A DNA stretch of 64,000 nt from Litorimonas haliclonae (lineage in GTDB: Bacteria > Pseudomonadota > Alphaproteobacteria > Caulobacterales > Maricaulaceae): positions 1-64,000 of the forward strand of contig NZ_CBCSCO010000007.1 in the NCBI RefSeq assembly GCF_965138505.1, written 5' to 3'. The position numbers were made by a program, and so were the translations under genes. Each line of letters begins with the position of its first letter. Position 1 is the stretch's first letter. The notes below the pieces were generated by a model. It searched no databases. It had not been told where the DNA came from and saw only the letters and a program-made list of their open reading frames with translations. This document shows, piece after piece, positions 35,742 to 44,645 of this stretch.

Positions 35742-36380
35742 TCAAACCTTATCTTCCGCGAACTCTTGTAATAGGTGCGCGTAGCCTTCGCCTTCTTTCC
35801 AATAAGGCGTGATCTGGACGAGGGTCATGAAGACGCCTTGGTCGATTAGGGATTTTGGCGGGGCGGTGCCGAAACGCAGGTCATGATATTGGAGCCAGAA
35901 GGTAAAATGCTGCGCGATGCGGCCTGACAGAGCTTTTTTCTCGCCTTCGTCAAAGGTCAGATGCCCGTCCTTGTGGAGTTTTGAGAGGAGGGAGTAAGCG
36001 GTGCGTTCTTTCAGAGCGAGGATATTGGCAAATTTCGTCTGGAGTTCCGGGATGCGCCCAATCAGTTCGGCCTGATTACGATAGAAAAAGCGGAAGTCGA
36101 AAATTTCTTCGAAGATGATGTAAAGATAGACCCAATTATCTTCGATGCTGAGGGGCGCATTGATTGGCGCGCTCAGGACAAGGCGGATTTCTTCCTCGAA
36201 ATCGGCAAAGAGCTGGACGATAATTTCGTCCTTGCCTTTGTAATGATAATAAAGATTGCCCGGGCTGATGCCCATGACAGAGGCAATATCCACTGAAGAG
36301 ATAGAGCTTTCGCCTTCATTGTTGAACAGCTCCAGCGCAGTGGCGAGAATTTTTGTTTTCGTGGCGCTGCGCTCGACCAT
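35742..36380 (-). CDS. TetR family regulator of the PHA genes
   Basis: The 212-residue protein has an N-terminal TetR HTH (KILATALELFNNEG, SSVDIASVMGISPGNLYYHYKGK) and a helical ligand domain. It starts 12 bases after a phasin gene, in one unit phaZ-phasin-tetR. A role in controlling PHA genes is inferred from position. The effector is unknown. Confidence 0.85.
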   Translation of the reverse strand: MVERSATKTKILATALELFNNEGESSISSVDIASVMGISPGNLYYHYKGKDEIIVQLFADFEEEIRLVLSAPINAPLSIEDNWVYLYIIFEEIFDFRFFYRNQAELIGRIPELQTKFANILALKERTAYSLLSKLHKDGHLTFDEGEKKALSGRIAQHFTFWLQYHDLRFGTAPPKSLIDQGVFMTLVQITPYWKEGEGYAHLLQEFAEDKV

Positions 36381-36392
36381 TTGAAGAAAAGT

Positions 36393-36944
36393 CTAATCAG
36401 ACTTTTTTGTCGGAGCTGTCTTGGCGGCATCTTTTTTCGTTGTCGCGCGCGGTTTGGTCGAAGCCTTTTTTGCGGCACTTGATGTTTTGGGGCTAGCTTT
36501 TTTTGCCGCTGGCTTCTTTGCACTTGTGCGCTGGGTCGTTGTTTTCTTGCGAGTTGAAGTGGTTTTCTTGGCCGTGGTTTTTTGCTGTTGCTTCAACAGG
36601 CCGTCGAGTTTGGCGTTGAGCTCGGCGACTTGCGCTTCCAGATCAGAGACGCGATCCGATTTTCCGCCGGAGAGTCTTTCTCGCATGGATTTGATGCGGT
36701 CATTTAAATCAAAGTCACGGAGGCCGGACTTTTCGACCATTTCCTTGCCTTTATATTCCACGACCTTTTCAAGCATTTCGCCTTTTTGAACGAGGTCTTC
36801 GAAAACTTCCGATGATTTGCCGGAGAGTTCGCCTACGGCGCCTTTGGCTTCGGTTAGTGCGCGTCCATAGGCGCCAATACCGGCCAGCCAGATACGGCGG
36901 GCTGTATCCGTTGTTTTCTTATCGTCTTTTTCTTTTTTGACCAT
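36393..36944 (-). CDS. Phasin with histone H1-like C-terminal tail (PhaF-like)
   Basis: The 183-residue protein has an N-terminal phasin domain (ARRIWLAGIGAYGRALTEAK, then FEDLVQKGEMLE), a short coiled coil (VSDLEAQVAELNAKLDGLL, about 98-117), and a Lys/Ala/Thr-rich tail with AAKK-type repeats. This is the PhaF/PhaI layout, in which the tail binds DNA and segregates PHA granules. It lies 12 bases after the depolymerase gene. Confidence 0.88.
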   Translation of the reverse strand: MVKKEKDDKKTTDTARRIWLAGIGAYGRALTEAKGAVGELSGKSSEVFEDLVQKGEMLEKVVEYKGKEMVEKSGLRDFDLNDRIKSMRERLSGGKSDRVSDLEAQVAELNAKLDGLLKQQQKTTAKKTTSTRKKTTTQRTSAKKPAAKKASPKTSSAAKKASTKPRATTKKDAAKTAPTKKSD

Positions 36945-36956
36945 GATGCGCTCCGG

Positions 36957-37943
36957 TTAAGTGGCGGGGACGGGGCTGACGTCGTGCTTATGATTAAACG
37001 CTGCGGCGACGGACGGCAAGAGCATGGGGTTAACATGCGGGCAGGGCACTTCGGGTTCACCGAAGAAGTCGCGGATCATCTCGACGGTTTCATCCCGGCG
37101 GGTAAGCAGGAAGAGATGTCCTGCGCCTTCAATAATTTTCAGACGGGAATCTTTCAGGGCGTAATTCAAAATATGGCCGTTCACGACGGGCACTATATGA
37201 TCTTTCTCGCCCATAATCACGAGCGTTCGCGCGCGGATGCGGCGAATAAAGGGCAGAGAAGACCACCCCGCCATAGCGCTGAGCTGGAACAGGTAACCTT
37301 TAACGGAGGGCGGTACCATATTGATGGAGAAATCACGCACGCCTTCTCCGGCTGCGTCGCCGTAAAGCGCTTCGAAGTTTTTGGCGAGAAAATCGCGGTC
37401 AATATAACGCTTGGGCGAAATCATCTTGGACAAAGCTTTGGGTTTGCCCGGCACCATGGTGGAGCCGGTCGTCGTCGCGCAAAGCACCAGATTTCGAACC
37501 ATGCGCTTATACTGCCAGGCAAATTGCTGGGCCGGACCGCCGCCCCAGGAGACGCCTAGCACATCAACTTTGGTATAACGGTTTTCGATCAGGATTTGCT
37601 TGGCAGCCTTGGCTACCCACCATGGGCGGTAAGGAAAACTCGGATCAGGCGATCCGCCGACGCCCGGCATATCGAATGTAATGATATCCCGACCGGTAAA
37701 TGTATCGGCAAAAGCTTGTGCAATCTCGAGATTGGCACCGATTCCATTGAAAAAGAGCAGGGGCGTGCGTTTGCCGCGGCCTTTATCTGTTCCCTTCCAT
37801 ATGGCCGTACGAAGTGTCTGATTGCCGACTTTTGAATAAAAGATACGCGGCAAGTTCGGATGGTAGTCCGTTGCGACAGAAGGAGGGCCGGGATTAATCG
37901 CCTCGGCCTTTTTGGAGCTAGCGCTCTTTGGCATATCTGTCAT
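36957..37943 (-). CDS. phaZ: Intracellular poly(3-hydroxyalkanoate) depolymerase (alpha/beta hydrolase)
   Basis: The 328-residue alpha/beta hydrolase has nucleophile elbow GVSWGGG, Asp in MGEKDHIVP and His in GAGHLFLLT. The N-terminal TLRTAIWKGTDKG and LLFFNGIGANLE match the medium-chain PHA depolymerase family. The context (phasins, synthase, TetR) supports it. No signal peptide, so it works inside the cell on granules. Confidence 0.85.
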   Translation of the reverse strand: MTDMPKSASSKKAEAINPGPPSVATDYHPNLPRIFYSKVGNQTLRTAIWKGTDKGRGKRTPLLFFNGIGANLEIAQAFADTFTGRDIITFDMPGVGGSPDPSFPYRPWWVAKAAKQILIENRYTKVDVLGVSWGGGPAQQFAWQYKRMVRNLVLCATTTGSTMVPGKPKALSKMISPKRYIDRDFLAKNFEALYGDAAGEGVRDFSINMVPPSVKGYLFQLSAMAGWSSLPFIRRIRARTLVIMGEKDHIVPVVNGHILNYALKDSRLKIIEGAGHLFLLTRRDETVEMIRDFFGEPEVPCPHVNPMLLPSVAAAFNHKHDVSPVPAT

Positions 37944-38100
37944 CTTTCCCGCAGTAGGTTTTCAGCCCTCTGCAATTATCTGGTGCGAATCAGCTCCCAC
38001 ATTCCATTCTGATTCTTAATATTCTCTATGCTTTAAAGTGGTGGCGGTCAGGCCCTCTGTAAAGCGCCTGACTGTGAATGGCCGCTATCCAGCCAATGCA

Positions 38101-39780
38101 TTAAGTAAAGACATACTCTCCTGGCGCCTGGCTAAGCGGAGGGAAGGCTTTATTTCCGAGTGATTTAGGCGCGGCTTTCATCTCGCCGGAGCGCTCTGAC
38201 AGCCATTTATCCCAACGGAGCCACCAGCTCTCGGAAACCGATTCCGCGGCCTCCAGCCAGCGGTCGGCGCGGGCCGGGTGATCCGAATTGATGAAATATT
38301 GCGCCTTCGGATTGCCGGGCGGGTTAAGCAGAGACTGCAAATGGCCCGAGTTTGACAGGACGAAGTCTACTTCGCCGCCAAACAGGCGGATATTGCGGTA
38401 ACAGGCCTTCCACGGCGTAATATGGTCGGTAATTCCGGCCACCATGAAACAATCCTGCGACACGGCGCCCAGATCGATCTCATGACCGAGGAAATGGATA
38501 TCTTTGTCGGGCCGGAAACGGCGGTCCTGGAAAATATCCAGATAGTCGGAATGAAGCTGCGACGGCAGGTTCGTGCCGTCATTATTCCAGTACAGCACGT
38601 CAAAGGGCGGCGGGCTTTCCCCGAGCAGATAATTATTGACGACATAATTCCAGATCAGATCGTTGGGGCGCATCCAGGCAAAGCTCCGGCCAAGCTCTTC
38701 GCCGGTCAATATGCCTTTGCGTTTGGAATGTTTGCGCGCGGCTTCAATTGCGCCGTCCGTGACGAACAAGCCAATTTCGGAATCCGATTTTTTGCCGTCG
38801 AGCACGCTGACCATGACCGTAAAGGCATTGACGCGGTTATCGCCGCGCGCTGCAAGTTCGGAGAGGAACAGCGCCATGGTAATGCCGCCGGAGCAGGCGC
38901 CGCTGACATTCAGGCGCGGGCTGCGGGAGATCTTCTTCACGGCGTCAGAGGCTTCGATAAGTGCCGCGACATATTCTTCGAGACCCCAATGGGCGTGCTG
39001 ACGTCCCGGATTGCGCCAGGACACCGCAAAGACCTGATAGCCGCGAGAGGTCAGAAACCGCACCATGGACTTATCCGGCGCCAGATCGAGCGCGTAAAAT
39101 TTATTGATCTGCGGCGGGATGATCATCAATGGTATCTTGTGGACCTGTTCGGTCTTGGGTTGATACTGAATGACCTCGAGCATTTCGGTTTTATAAACCA
39201 CCGCGCCTTTGGAATTGGCGAGGTTTTCACCGACCTTGAACGGACGGCCATCGACTTGGCTTGGCATGCCGCCATTATTGCGAAGGTCGTCATAGGCGTT
39301 TTGCAAGCCCTTAAAGAGCGATCCGCCGCCTGTTTCGAACAGGCGTTTCATCGCTGTCGGGTTGCCGAGGAGCGTATTGGTCGGCGCCAGCGCATCGGTG
39401 AGCATATCCGTGACAAAACGGGCGCGGGTCTGATCGGCCGGGTGCATGCGGGAGTCGTCAATCCAGCCGTTAAGCTCGCGCTTCATGGCCAGCCAGCTCT
39501 GCAGGCCGCGTTTATAAAGCGGATTAGTCTGCCATGTCGGATCTTGGAAACGGCGATCTTTGGGGTGAGGCGTCAGCTCCGAGGAGCCTTTGGCGATATC
39601 CAGAAGCTCTCCGGCATAATTTTTGACGTGTTTGGCAAAAGGCTTCGGCTGCTTCGCCATATATCCGGCCATCATGCCGAGAGATTTGACCACTTCACTA
39701 CGCCGAAACCCGACAAGCGAGTTCACAGCCGTGGTATTCTCAGCCGCCTGTTTCCCGATTTTCTCTTTTTTAGGTGCCAT
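38101..39780 (-). CDS. phaC: Class I poly(3-hydroxyalkanoate) synthase
   Basis: Polymerises 3-hydroxyacyl-CoA into granules. The 559 residues have the PhaC-N domain and the lipase-like box GACSGG with catalytic Cys296. Asp is in GITDHITPW and His in SGHLQSLLNPPG. The conserved WNxDGTNLP is seen as YWNNDGTNLPSQLH. No phaE/phaR partner is near, fitting class I. A 464-codon open frame on the opposite strand is a shadow. Confidence 0.96.
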   Translation of the reverse strand: MAPKKEKIGKQAAENTTAVNSLVGFRRSEVVKSLGMMAGYMAKQPKPFAKHVKNYAGELLDIAKGSSELTPHPKDRRFQDPTWQTNPLYKRGLQSWLAMKRELNGWIDDSRMHPADQTRARFVTDMLTDALAPTNTLLGNPTAMKRLFETGGGSLFKGLQNAYDDLRNNGGMPSQVDGRPFKVGENLANSKGAVVYKTEMLEVIQYQPKTEQVHKIPLMIIPPQINKFYALDLAPDKSMVRFLTSRGYQVFAVSWRNPGRQHAHWGLEEYVAALIEASDAVKKISRSPRLNVSGACSGGITMALFLSELAARGDNRVNAFTVMVSVLDGKKSDSEIGLFVTDGAIEAARKHSKRKGILTGEELGRSFAWMRPNDLIWNYVVNNYLLGESPPPFDVLYWNNDGTNLPSQLHSDYLDIFQDRRFRPDKDIHFLGHEIDLGAVSQDCFMVAGITDHITPWKACYRNIRLFGGEVDFVLSNSGHLQSLLNPPGNPKAQYFINSDHPARADRWLEAAESVSESWWLRWDKWLSERSGEMKAAPKSLGNKAFPPLSQAPGEYVFT

Positions 39781-39862
39781 GAAAATTATCCCCGATATGA
39801 TTTATATCAACACTAGACAGGCTGATGTCATCTGGCAATCACGCAATAAAATCCCCTAAGGC

Positions 39863-39903
39863 ATAAAAAAACGGTGTATCCCGAGAGAGAGTGGGATGCA
39901 CCG
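39863..39903 (-). terminator. Terminator of the second phasin gene
   Basis: An 11-bp stem CGGTGTATCCC (39872-39882) / GGGATGCACCG (39893-39903, one G-T pair) is followed on the minus strand by seven T (39871-39865). It separates the phasin from phaC. Confidence 0.92.
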
Positions 39904-39928
39904 CCTTATAAGCAACTTAAGGGGGCGC

Positions 39929-40555
39929 TTAAGCAGCTTTTGTATCCGCTTTGACTTCGACTTCCTTGGTCTCTGTCTTGACGACAGCGTCTTCTGACGG
40001 CGTTGTTTTAACTGTTTTCTCTGTCTTCATTTTGACAGCCTTCTTCGGCTTAGCCGTCTTTGTAGACAAAGCAGAAATTTTCTTATTCAAAGCGGCGATT
40101 TCGGCTTCGAGTTCTTCTACGCGATCATTGGCAGAGAAAGGCAGGATTTTTGAAGGAACGAAAGAACGGACTTTTCCGGATGTTTCTTCATAAGTTTCAA
40201 CAACAGTGCCTTGGGCATCTTTGGCCAATTTACCAGCCTGTTTTTCGATTTTTTCGCCTTTTACAACGAGATCACCAAAAAACTCTTCGCCTTGGGCGCG
40301 GGCTTTGTCAGCGGCTGTACGGACTTGCTCTGTACGCATTTTAGCACGCTCATAAGCAGCGCCGTAAAGACCGACATAGGCCAAAACGCCTTTGCGCAGC
40401 ATGGCTGTTGTGCGTTGAGTGCGTGACTCAACGGCGTTAGCTGTCTTGGAAGCTGTTTTCTTTGCAGACTTTACAGTTTTCTTCGCAGACGTTTTCGCCG
40501 CCGCATTTTTCTTTGCAATCGTTTTCTTTGCTGGTTTTGTCTTGGCAGTGGCCAT
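39929..40555 (-). CDS. Phasin-like protein with N-terminal Lys/Ala-rich arm
   Basis: The 208-residue protein begins with a histone-like arm (AKTKPAKKTIAKKNAAAK, about residues 1-45), then a phasin-like helix region (MLRKGVLAYVGLYGAAYERA, EEFFGDLVVKGEKIEKQAG), a short coiled coil (RVEELEAEIAALNKKISAL) and a Lys/Thr/Glu-rich tail. The domain order is the reverse of the phasin at 36393-36944, whose basic tail is C-terminal. It has its own terminator and probably its own promoter in the gap to 40925. Confidence 0.82.
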   Translation of the reverse strand: MATAKTKPAKKTIAKKNAAAKTSAKKTVKSAKKTASKTANAVESRTQRTTAMLRKGVLAYVGLYGAAYERAKMRTEQVRTAADKARAQGEEFFGDLVVKGEKIEKQAGKLAKDAQGTVVETYEETSGKVRSFVPSKILPFSANDRVEELEAEIAALNKKISALSTKTAKPKKAVKMKTEKTVKTTPSEDAVVKTETKEVEVKADTKAA

Positions 40556-40924
40556 GATAAAATTCCTCTTTCAGTTTGGCCTACGTAATTCGCAGGCGTT
40601 TATTCAATGATTGCAAGATAAGGAGAATAATTAGAAAGCGCATCCTAATCGTCGCGAAGCGGACTTTCAGGGAAGATTCGGCTTAAATCATGCCGCCCCT
40701 CTATTTTTATCATGGCGTAAATAGCTGTAATTCCCGCCAGAAACAAAAAACTATAACAAAAACAACAGATTGTGTAATTTTACGATCATTCACAACAGTT
40801 TCTTGACAGTTTTGCAACAAAGGTGTAATAAAAGTGTCATAGAGGTTAGGCTAACGATGTGTAGGCCAACGGCGCATGTTTGCAGTCTAAATATACGTTG
40901 GTGATGTTCAAAAAGGAGATCACC
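40556..40924. promoter_or_regulatory. Divergent control region of phasin and TPR gene with PHO-box-like repeats
   Basis: No gene is seen in this 369-base gap. At 40813-40845 three consecutive 11-mers stand head to tail: TGCAACAAAGG, TGTAATAAAAG, TGTCATAGAGG. The second and third give TGTAAT-N5-TGTCAT, close to the PhoB box (two TGTCAT-like heptamers with AT-rich spacers, 11-bp period). This is about 80 bases upstream of the TPR start. The rest is AT-rich with no further clear signal. Confidence 0.5.
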
Positions 40925-41482
40925 ATGAGAAACATCCTAATATCCACATTCTTCGTGGCGTCGATGAGCGCCGTCCCCGCATTTGCAAGTGATTTTGGCG
41001 ATCAAAATATCGTCAACTCTCAGGCAGACCAAAATATGCAGCTATGCATGGGGTCGGACATTGATGCCGCGACCAGTAAAACCATTCGTGCGTGCACGAA
41101 GGCATATAAAGCCTCCATTCCGAATTATGATGTGAAATCAGATATTCTGACGCGGCGCGGCTGGTTGCAACTTTCAGCCAAAAACTATGATCGGGCTTCC
41201 CGAGATTTCAAATCCGCCGCTAAGCTCAATAGCGTCAACGAAATTGCGTATCTCGGCGAAGGCTTTGCTGCGATGTTGCAAGCGGACTATGCGACAGCAA
41301 TCGCTTATTTTAATGATTGCATGACACATAACGAAGCCGCGCCGCTCGCCTATTATGGTCTGGGCATGACAAAAGAACTTACCGGAGATAAATCCGGCGC
41401 CTTTGAAGCTTATTCTAAAGCGGCCAAGCTACGACCTGACTGGCAGGCGCCACAGGAAGAGCTCTCCCGCATCAGGGCCTGA
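40925..41482 (+). CDS. Secreted tetratricopeptide repeat protein
   Basis: The 185-residue product has a Sec signal (MRNILISTFFVASMSAVPAFA, cut before SDFG), one Cys pair (QLCMG, RACTKAY) in the mature N-terminus, then about three TPR-like helix pairs, e.g. NYDRASRDFKSAAKLNS and DKSGAFEAYSKAAKLRPDW. I start at ATG 40925, with AAGGAGATCACC before it; an upstream in-frame ATG at 40880 has no such site. It precedes the beta-helix lipoprotein. Periplasmic adaptor role is inferred. Confidence 0.8.
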   Translation: MRNILISTFFVASMSAVPAFASDFGDQNIVNSQADQNMQLCMGSDIDAATSKTIRACTKAYKASIPNYDVKSDILTRRGWLQLSAKNYDRASRDFKSAAKLNSVNEIAYLGEGFAAMLQADYATAIAYFNDCMTHNEAAPLAYYGLGMTKELTGDKSGAFEAYSKAAKLRPDWQAPQEELSRIRA

Positions 41483-41517
41483 ATTTAATACCCATTATAA
41501 AGAGAGTTAAATTACAG

Positions 41518-41541
41518 CCAGCCGGTTCACCGGCTGGTTTT
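41518..41541 (+). terminator. Terminator of the TPR gene
   Basis: Perfect 8-bp stem CCAGCCGG-TTCA-CCGGCTGG followed by TTTTGTG. The T run is short, so read-through is possible. Confidence 0.75.
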
Positions 41542-41552
41542 GTGTATTTTAT

Positions 41553-41585
41553 TTGACAGTCAGCGTCACCTAAACGTCACCAAAC
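41553..41585 (+). promoter_or_regulatory. PHO-box-like direct repeat upstream of the beta-helix lipoprotein
   Basis: CGTCACCTAAA (41564-41574) and CGTCACCAAAC (41575-41585) are 11-bp repeats giving CGTCAC-N5-CGTCAC, preceded by TTGACAGTCAG. Period and core are PhoB-like but with C for T at the first position. It lies about 135 bases before the start of the lipoprotein gene. Confidence 0.4.
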
Positions 41586-41718
41586 TTTTACCGAACTGGC
41601 ATAATAGCATTACTTCCCTGTCACATTAGACTGCCAAATCCGCACCCAAATGCGGATCTGAGTCTTTGTTAAAGCCACCTATCCGCACCGTGAAGTTTTT
41701 AATGGTGAAGGATATCTA

Positions 41719-44514
41719 ATGACACTTTCAATGCGTAATTTGCTACTGGCGTCTGCGGCCTGTTTAGCTTTAGTTGGCTGCCAACAGGGGAGTGACATTA
41801 TATCTCCCGGTCTGACTGTTGTAGATCCTGCTACTCCTGCGCCGCCCCCGCCTCCACCTCCGCCGCCGCCATCTGCAAGCGCTTGTCCTGACGGGACGGA
41901 CGGATCCTCCCTTGGCAGTTTCACTTTATGTGACGCGCCGCTCGGAAATCTTACGACGCTAAACGGGACTTTGACTGAGAGCGCTACTTTAGAATTTCGC
42001 GAAGGCGTCGTTTACGAGCTTTCGGGCCGTCTTAATATCGGCGATGACGCTGGCGCCGATGGGACAGATACTCCGGTTGTTCTGACAATTGAGCCAGGCG
42101 TTAGAATTGTCGGCGACTCGGGCGAAGACTATATCGTCGTTAATCGCGGACATCAGATTGAGGCCGCGGGGACAGCTTCTGCGCCTATTATCATGACAAG
42201 TAAGAATGATATTACGGGCACAGGCGACCGCGCCAATGCGATCGGCGAATGGGGCGGATTGGTTGTTCTGGGCAACGCTCCGATTAACCGCTGTAATGTT
42301 GCAGGTGTTAACCCCGGCACAGCCGACTGCGAAAACGCGATCGAAGGCGTGACTGAACCAGATGCGTTTTATGGCGGCGCCGATCCATTGGCGGACAGCG
42401 GGACGCTACAATATATTCAAATTCGCCACGCAGGTTTTGAAATTGCCACTGATGTCGAGCTTAACGGCCTGACTTTGGGCGGTGTCGGTTCTGAGACAAC
42501 GGTTGATCACATTCAGGTCCACAATAACTCGGATGATGGCGTGGAATTTTTCGGCGGAACCGTAAACGCGAAATATATCGCACTCACAGGTAATGATGAC
42601 GAGCAACTTGATACCGATAACGGGTATCAAGGAAATGTTCAGTTTGTTATCGCCACGCAACGCGGCGGAGACTCTTCTGATAACGGCATCGAAGCCAGTT
42701 CGGTAAATCCAGGGGCTACGCCTGCGTCAGATGCGACAATCGCTAACTTCTCGCTAATCGGAAACGGCAATACGGACAGTAATGGTATCCGCTTAAACAC
42801 TGGTACAGTAGGCACTTACGTAAACGGCATCATCGTCGAAGAAAATTCTTGCCTGGATTATGAAGATAATGCCGGTGACGGCTTGCCAGGATTTAATCCG
42901 GTAAATGACCCGGCCTTCCAGTCTGTTTTCTTTGATTGCGGCGCAGGTCTTGTAACGACAGGGGACGGAACAGACCCGGCGACCGGCCAAGCCGCTGTTG
43001 ATGCAGACGCCAATAATGTCGAAGGAACAAACTCTCTCGGCGGGTTCTTCCCGGGACCAAATGAATTGGCCGTAACAGCCACGAACCTGGATGACGACTT
43101 CTTTGATGATGTTGAATATATCGGGGCTTTCGGGCCAGACGAGTCTGAGACAGACAACTGGGCGACCGGTTGGACGCAAGACCTCTTCCCGGATGCCGAG
43201 TGTCCAACAGGGACGACAGCAGCAGGCCAATTGAACGGTCAAAACCTATGTAACGTGACCGGAGATGTGACTGACACACTTCGTCTTACTCGCGGCAATA
43301 TCTATGCACTTGTAGGCCGCGTAAATGTGGGCGTTGATGTCGGCGCCGCAGGCGCAGCGCCTGATGGAGACGAAGGCACGCTCATAATCGAATCTGGTGT
43401 GACTGTCTTTGGCCGCAGTGGTTCTGATTATATCGTTGTAAACCGTGGTTCTCAGATTTTTGCAAACGGAACGCGTTCAAACCCTGTTATCTTCACCTCT
43501 GAAAATGATGTGACAGACGCAGCCGGCGATCGTGAAAACGCAATCGGCGAGTGGGGCGGACTTGTTATCCTCGGAGACGCACCGATCAATCGTTGTAACG
43601 TACCGGGCGCAACAGGCGGAACAAATGCCTGTGAAAACGCCATTGAAGGCGTGACAGAGCCAGACGCCCTTTACGGTGGATCTGATAACGAGGATAACTC
43701 AGGCTCTCTCCGATTTGTTCAAGTTAAATACGCTGGATTTGAAGTCGCCACGGATGTGGAGCTTAACGGCATCACACTTGGCGGTGTCGGCAATGGTACA
43801 GTTATTGAGAATGTCCAAGTCCACAATAACTCGGATGACGGCATCGAATTTTTCGGTGGCAGTGTTAACGCAAAATATGTTGTTGTGACCGGGAACGACG
43901 ATGAGCAACTCGACACGGATAATGGCTATAACGGCAATGTTCAGTTTGTCATCGCTATCCAGCGCGGCGGCGACTCCTCCGATAATGGTATCGAAGCAAG
44001 TTCCGTAGCTCCGGGCGTCACTCCTGCGTCGAACGCGACTTTCTCCAACTTTACCTTGGTCAACAATTCGACGATTAATAATACTGACAGTAACGGTATT
44101 CGTATGAACACCGGAACCATCGGAAGCTACTTAAACGGCGTTATCGTTGAGCAAAACTCTTGTCTTGATTACGAAGATGATGCGGGTGACGGCACAGCGG
44201 GCTTCACACCAGGTGCAGACCCAGCTTTTCAATCGGTACTGTTTGACTGTGGAGCAGGTTTGTTGACATCTGGTGACGATGCAGACCCCGTAACAGGTCA
44301 AGCTGCAGTTGATGCCGACGCCAATAACGTGGTTGGCGGAAACAGCCTCGTTGATACCTTTATTAACGGCGACAACGAAAATGCTGTGACGGTTACGCCG
44401 CTCCCGGAAAACGGTTTCTTTGAGGCTGTCGACTATGTCGGGGCCGTTAAAGACGCCGATGACACTTGGTGGCAAGGTTGGACATGTGGCCTGGAGGACG
44501 CAAGCCCTTGCTAA
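41719..44514 (+). CDS. Large lipoprotein with two tandem beta-helix-like domains
   Basis: The 931-residue product has a signal with lipobox LVGC (about residues 19-22), a linker with an unbroken run of ten Pro (in PAPPPPPPPPPPSA), then two copies of one domain, about 56-494 and 495-931. Each copy has IVVNRG, IGEWGGLVVLGNAPINRC-like, ENAIEGVTEPDA, VQVHNNSDDG, EFFGG, NAKY, GNDDEQLDTDNGY and RGGDSSDNGIEASS. Repeated short strands and N/D/G turns suggest a right-handed beta-helix. Similar domains occur in secreted Bacteroidetes proteins next to TonB receptors (recollection). Cys pairs recur in each copy. The next gene is a TonB-dependent receptor, so a surface-exposed partner is likely. Confidence 0.78.
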   Translation: MTLSMRNLLLASAACLALVGCQQGSDIISPGLTVVDPATPAPPPPPPPPPPSASACPDGTDGSSLGSFTLCDAPLGNLTTLNGTLTESATLEFREGVVYELSGRLNIGDDAGADGTDTPVVLTIEPGVRIVGDSGEDYIVVNRGHQIEAAGTASAPIIMTSKNDITGTGDRANAIGEWGGLVVLGNAPINRCNVAGVNPGTADCENAIEGVTEPDAFYGGADPLADSGTLQYIQIRHAGFEIATDVELNGLTLGGVGSETTVDHIQVHNNSDDGVEFFGGTVNAKYIALTGNDDEQLDTDNGYQGNVQFVIATQRGGDSSDNGIEASSVNPGATPASDATIANFSLIGNGNTDSNGIRLNTGTVGTYVNGIIVEENSCLDYEDNAGDGLPGFNPVNDPAFQSVFFDCGAGLVTTGDGTDPATGQAAVDADANNVEGTNSLGGFFPGPNELAVTATNLDDDFFDDVEYIGAFGPDESETDNWATGWTQDLFPDAECPTGTTAAGQLNGQNLCNVTGDVTDTLRLTRGNIYALVGRVNVGVDVGAAGAAPDGDEGTLIIESGVTVFGRSGSDYIVVNRGSQIFANGTRSNPVIFTSENDVTDAAGDRENAIGEWGGLVILGDAPINRCNVPGATGGTNACENAIEGVTEPDALYGGSDNEDNSGSLRFVQVKYAGFEVATDVELNGITLGGVGNGTVIENVQVHNNSDDGIEFFGGSVNAKYVVVTGNDDEQLDTDNGYNGNVQFVIAIQRGGDSSDNGIEASSVAPGVTPASNATFSNFTLVNNSTINNTDSNGIRMNTGTIGSYLNGVIVEQNSCLDYEDDAGDGTAGFTPGADPAFQSVLFDCGAGLLTSGDDADPVTGQAAVDADANNVVGGNSLVDTFINGDNENAVTVTPLPENGFFEAVDYVGAVKDADDTWWQGWTCGLEDASPC
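41884..44511 (+). repeat. Internal duplication of about 1.3 kb within the lipoprotein gene
   Basis: The segment 41884-43200 is repeated as 43201-44511, both beginning at a CPxGT codon run. The best-matched blocks are around 42400-42700 and 43715-44000 (VELNG..LGGVG through RGGDSSDNGIEASS). DNA has diverged enough to differ in many third positions, so the duplication is old or was kept under selection at protein level. Confidence 0.85.
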
Positions 44515-44526
44515 CCAAAGGATGAA

Positions 44527-44557
44527 TTCAGAGGCCGCGGCTTTCGCGGCCTCTGAA
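44527..44557 (+). terminator. Strong hairpin between lipoprotein and TonB receptor genes
   Basis: A perfect 13-bp stem TTCAGAGGCCGCG / CGCGGCCTCTGAA with loop GCTTT, 13 bases after the lipoprotein stop. Only CTTT follows, so it may terminate partly or stabilise the 3' end of the lipoprotein message, making a ratio control between it and the receptor. Confidence 0.6.
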
Positions 44558-44645
44558 CTTTCGACTCAATAAAATTATTACCCGGGGTCGGTCTTTATTC
44601 TCGAATACAGACGCCCCTTTTTTAAGTTGTAATCAAAGGTTTCCC

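Noticed and set aside
38422..39816. 464-codon open frame on the plus strand opposite phaC
   Set aside because: phaC has full catalytic motifs in the minus frame. The plus frame has no family-like motif and fits codon-bias shadowing.
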